Below are positions 61,558 through 64,000 of a stretch of 64,000 nucleotides of DNA, piece by piece. The first letter of the stretch is position 1. Every line of letters begins with the position of its first letter. The stretch spans positions 6,783,710-6,847,709 of the forward strand of contig JASKMD010000013.1 in assembly GCA_030144725.1 (NCBI GenBank), read 5' to 3'. The translations under genes and the position numbers were made by a program. The notes under the pieces were generated by a model that saw only the letters and a list, made by a program, of their open reading frames with translations, was not told the origin of the DNA and did not search any database. Source of the stretch: Haematococcus lacustris. Taxonomy: Eukaryota > Chlorophyta > Chlorophyceae > Chlamydomonadales > Haematococcaceae.

Positions 61558-62979
61558 CTAGTCCGACACACAAAAGCGCACCTGCTCACATTGGACTTGC
61601 TTGTAGCTGACTCGCTCAAACCTGCTGCTGCAGCATTCTGGGAGCTGATAGCAGTAAGTGGTGATGTGGATGCTGATATCAAGCCACCGAGCCCAAGGCT
61701 GCTCAGCCATTAGCACCAGTGACTCACACATGGCTGCAGTATCAACACCAGTGCAATCCGTGAAGAGGACATAGGTGACAGTGGGCATGAGCTGCACCAG
61801 CTGACGCCAGAACTCTAACGAGGGGGCCAGGCCACACTGATCAAAGTAAAGCTTAGTGCAGCTCTGGAACAGAGGAGCCACCACCACCACATCCTCCACG
61901 CTCACTTCCCACATGTTGGACATGGCAAGCTGCTCAATGCTATGCAGCTCATGTAGCACAGTGACTAGCTGCTGCAACTTTGCACGCTGCTGCCCCATGG
62001 CTGGCGCGGTGGGAGTGAGGCAAGGGCCAACTGCTGCTGCTGGGCTGTCAGACATACTGTCAGATCCACTGCTGTCAGGCATACTCAACTGCAAGACCCG
62101 GATCTTTACTGGCAACTTGCAGGCCTGTGTCAGGTTGCGGACTGCAGCTGACACCTCAGGGATGGGAAACAGATGGGCGACCGACGAGCAAGTTGCCCAG
62201 CACTAGGGGCTGGGTGAGGGATGTCAGAGGCAGGCAGGCAGCTGAGGTGCAGTCAACAACGCCCATCACCTCCTTGTTAAGGCTAGTGAGTACTGACGGT
62301 CATCAAAGCTCAGCTGCTTTAGCTTAGCATGCTGGAACAGTTTGGAAAGAGCCCCTGCTCCTGGCCCAGGCTCCTTAGGTTCTTTCATGACAGTGCTGGT
62401 CAGGTCCAACTGCTGCAGCTGCAGGGACAGCTGCGGGTGCGAGACCAGGCTGGCCAGACCGCTGCCGGTGACGGAGTAGCCATGGATGGTGAGGGCAGTC
62501 AGGCTGGGGAAGCTGTCGAGCGGGCGCTGGGCAAGGCTTGGTGGGCAGTCCAGGGCAAGGTCAGGTCTATTAAACGCACTTCTGCTCAGCTTGCAGAGTT
62601 GCACTGCTGCACATCTCCCCAGCTTTGTTAGTGTATGGCCCAGCAGCTTCAATGCACGCCTGCTGTCCTGCGCTCATGGCTGCTCCAATGTCAGGGCCAG
62701 CTTATCAGTCCTGGCTTGCAGGGCTGCCACAACTCGGGGCGTCAGCTGCTGGTTGCAGCGCTGCCTATCCAGCTGGATGCGGAAGGTTGGGGCGTGCAGT
62801 AAGTTTGCGTGGGAGAAAGCGCGGCAGGTAAGAGACAGGGCCCCTCCGCACTCCAGCTGCACGGCCCAGCCGGCGATGTCGTTGAGTAAAGCTACGGGCA
62901 AGTGCAGCAGCGATGTGCACACTGTCTCCGTTTCCTCTAGAGCGATGCAGCAAGCAGGGGCGTTACTGAAAGTGGGCAT
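61558..62979 (-). pseudogene. F-box-like/leucine-rich protein, copy 3, broken and mosaic
   Basis: The start ATG (62979) and upstream region match copy 2. A nonsense change (CGA to TGA) follows 'LALTLEQP' at about 62674. The frame resumes as 'KLLGHTLTKLGRCAAVQLCK'. Then about 350 bp of the middle leucine-rich region, relative to copy 2, is missing at about 62290, replaced by about 30 bp of unrelated sequence. A one-base insertion near 62165 breaks the frame again. The last part (61558-62154) resembles copy 1 more than copy 2, for example 'LFQSCTKLYFDQCGLAPSLE' and 'HITTYCYQLPECCSSRFE'. Confidence 0.85.
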
Positions 62980-64000
62980 CGCTAGGTAGCTACGTCGCAC
63001 ACGGTGCTGGCTTACTCCGACGTCTAACACTGGCTGTTCCCACTGCGACCAACCTCAGCTACGGTGTAGCTTCTGCATGGGAGGACACTGACTCACACTT
63101 ACTCACACTAACTCACTCAGGACGAACGAATCATGAAGGTATGCAAGATGCATAAGACTAGGACGTGGGACCTTGGCAGTTACTGAACCCTACAGCCCTC
63201 ATGCTACACCAAAATAATTGTAATCAAACACAGGCTGCGAGCTCATCCTTGTTAAGGCTAGTGACAGTGTGCCTAATGCCCACTTCAGCTCAGCCTTCTG
63301 GTGTGTGTGCCCGTTGCCAGAGCCCTGTTGCCAAAACCACTAGTCAGGCGTTCCCAACTACCTGGACCCCCCCCCCCCCCCCCCTGTGATAGGAAGCCCG
63401 TATCTCCGCACGCGGACCGCAGCCACAGTCAAAATATTGGTACTCATACTATGAGTCATAGCTATGAGAGGGGCAGGCGCAAAACCACTACCACTACCAC
63501 TACCACTGTCGATATATTAGCAGCGGAACCTACAGTGGGGCTGGGGCTGGGGCTGGGGCTGGGGCTGGGGCTGGGGCAGCAGCTGGGGCTGGGGCTGGGG
63601 CTGGGGCAGCAGCTGGGGCTGGGGCTGGGGCAGCAGATGGGGCAGCAGCTGGGGCTGGGGCTGAGGCTGCAGCTGGGGCAGGCCGACTCACCACTCAAGT
63701 CACCGATGTGTTGGCTATCATCCCCTTGCCTATTGGCACGGCAGAAGCTCATGTCCAGGTCATAATGGTATCCAGTCGTCACGACTGCCGTCGTCGCGTC
63801 CACATGCCAAAAGCAAAACATGTTCCGACTGCTGCTGCGTGTTGCAGGTGCCACTCACAACAGCGTGGCGAAGCGTGCTAGTGCGGCGCGCCTCGCATGT
63901 GGCGAAATCGCATGAATTCAAATGCTTATCTTTGGACAGGCACTGAGCACCGCTGAGAGCGAGATAGTTTTTGCTGCGTCTGCCATATCGTAGCTATGAC
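62980..64000. other. Flank of the third leucine-rich copy; simple repeats, no gene recognised
   Basis: 62980-63100 is the promoter-side segment shared with copy 2. A C run of about 17 lies at 63367. 63538-63680 is a GGGGCT-rich array broken by 'cagcag'. The 154-codon plus-strand and 130-codon minus-strand frames across it are repeat artefacts. A coding exon at the right edge cannot be excluded. Confidence 0.5.
63538..63680. repeat. GGGGCT hexanucleotide-rich array
   Basis: Runs of 'ggggct' alternate with 'ggggcagcagct'. G-rich on the plus strand. Confidence 0.9.

Overview
The window looks like nuclear DNA of a green alga, most likely a volvocalean chlorophyte. Haematococcus is my best guess, from general familiarity with its repeat style and not from a search. 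The evidence is many short exons with GT-AG junctions, GC-rich coding sequence, a TGTAA-type polyadenylation motif, large pure microsatellites, a plant-type channel and algal transposon families. I see no operons, CRISPR arrays, tRNAs or rRNAs.

Layout. 1-5.3 kb holds no confident host gene, only a decayed DDE-transposase-like ORF (minus strand, about 1.9-3.4 kb). 5.3-21.9 kb is one large minus-strand gene. I could chain 31 exons, nearly all phase-compatible, into a voltage-gated, Shaker-like cation channel: S1-S6, C-linker, cyclic-nucleotide-binding fold, a duplicated ankyrin block and a 428-residue Ser/Pro-rich tail. Its introns hold a 961-bp pure GGCA array, an 0.88-kb CTG tract and a transposon scrap. 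24.2-29 kb carries two plus-strand paralogues of an F-box-like/leucine-rich protein. The first is frameshifted and the second is intact. A third, mosaic and broken copy lies at 61.6-63 kb on the minus strand.

30-40.1 kb is a plus-strand alpha/beta-hydrolase gene whose introns have been heavily invaded. Among the invaders is a complete pogo/Tc5-like element (34199-36459) with perfect 27-bp inverted repeats, a TA target duplication and an intact transposase. The 3' part of the hydrolase gene, together with a minus-strand remnant of what I read as a Fanzor (eukaryotic TnpB relative) element, has been amplified into six tandem units (about 36.9-56.4 kb). Three units are about 3.54 kb and three about 2.95 kb. 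56.5-61.2 kb is a minus-strand multi-pass membrane protein of unknown function with a GGGGC tract filling its last intron.

The most interesting system is the Fanzor-like family. At least ten pieces of it lie in the window. They keep the C-terminal 'DRD...ALN' (RuvC-III-like) region and, in one subfamily, a conserved 3' flank that can fold into a 15-bp stem. One stem position is a G-U pair only in the strand sense to the ORF, as expected if a guide-type RNA were made from it. No copy here has the full nuclease domain, so this is a graveyard of non-autonomous or decayed copies and not a working enzyme.
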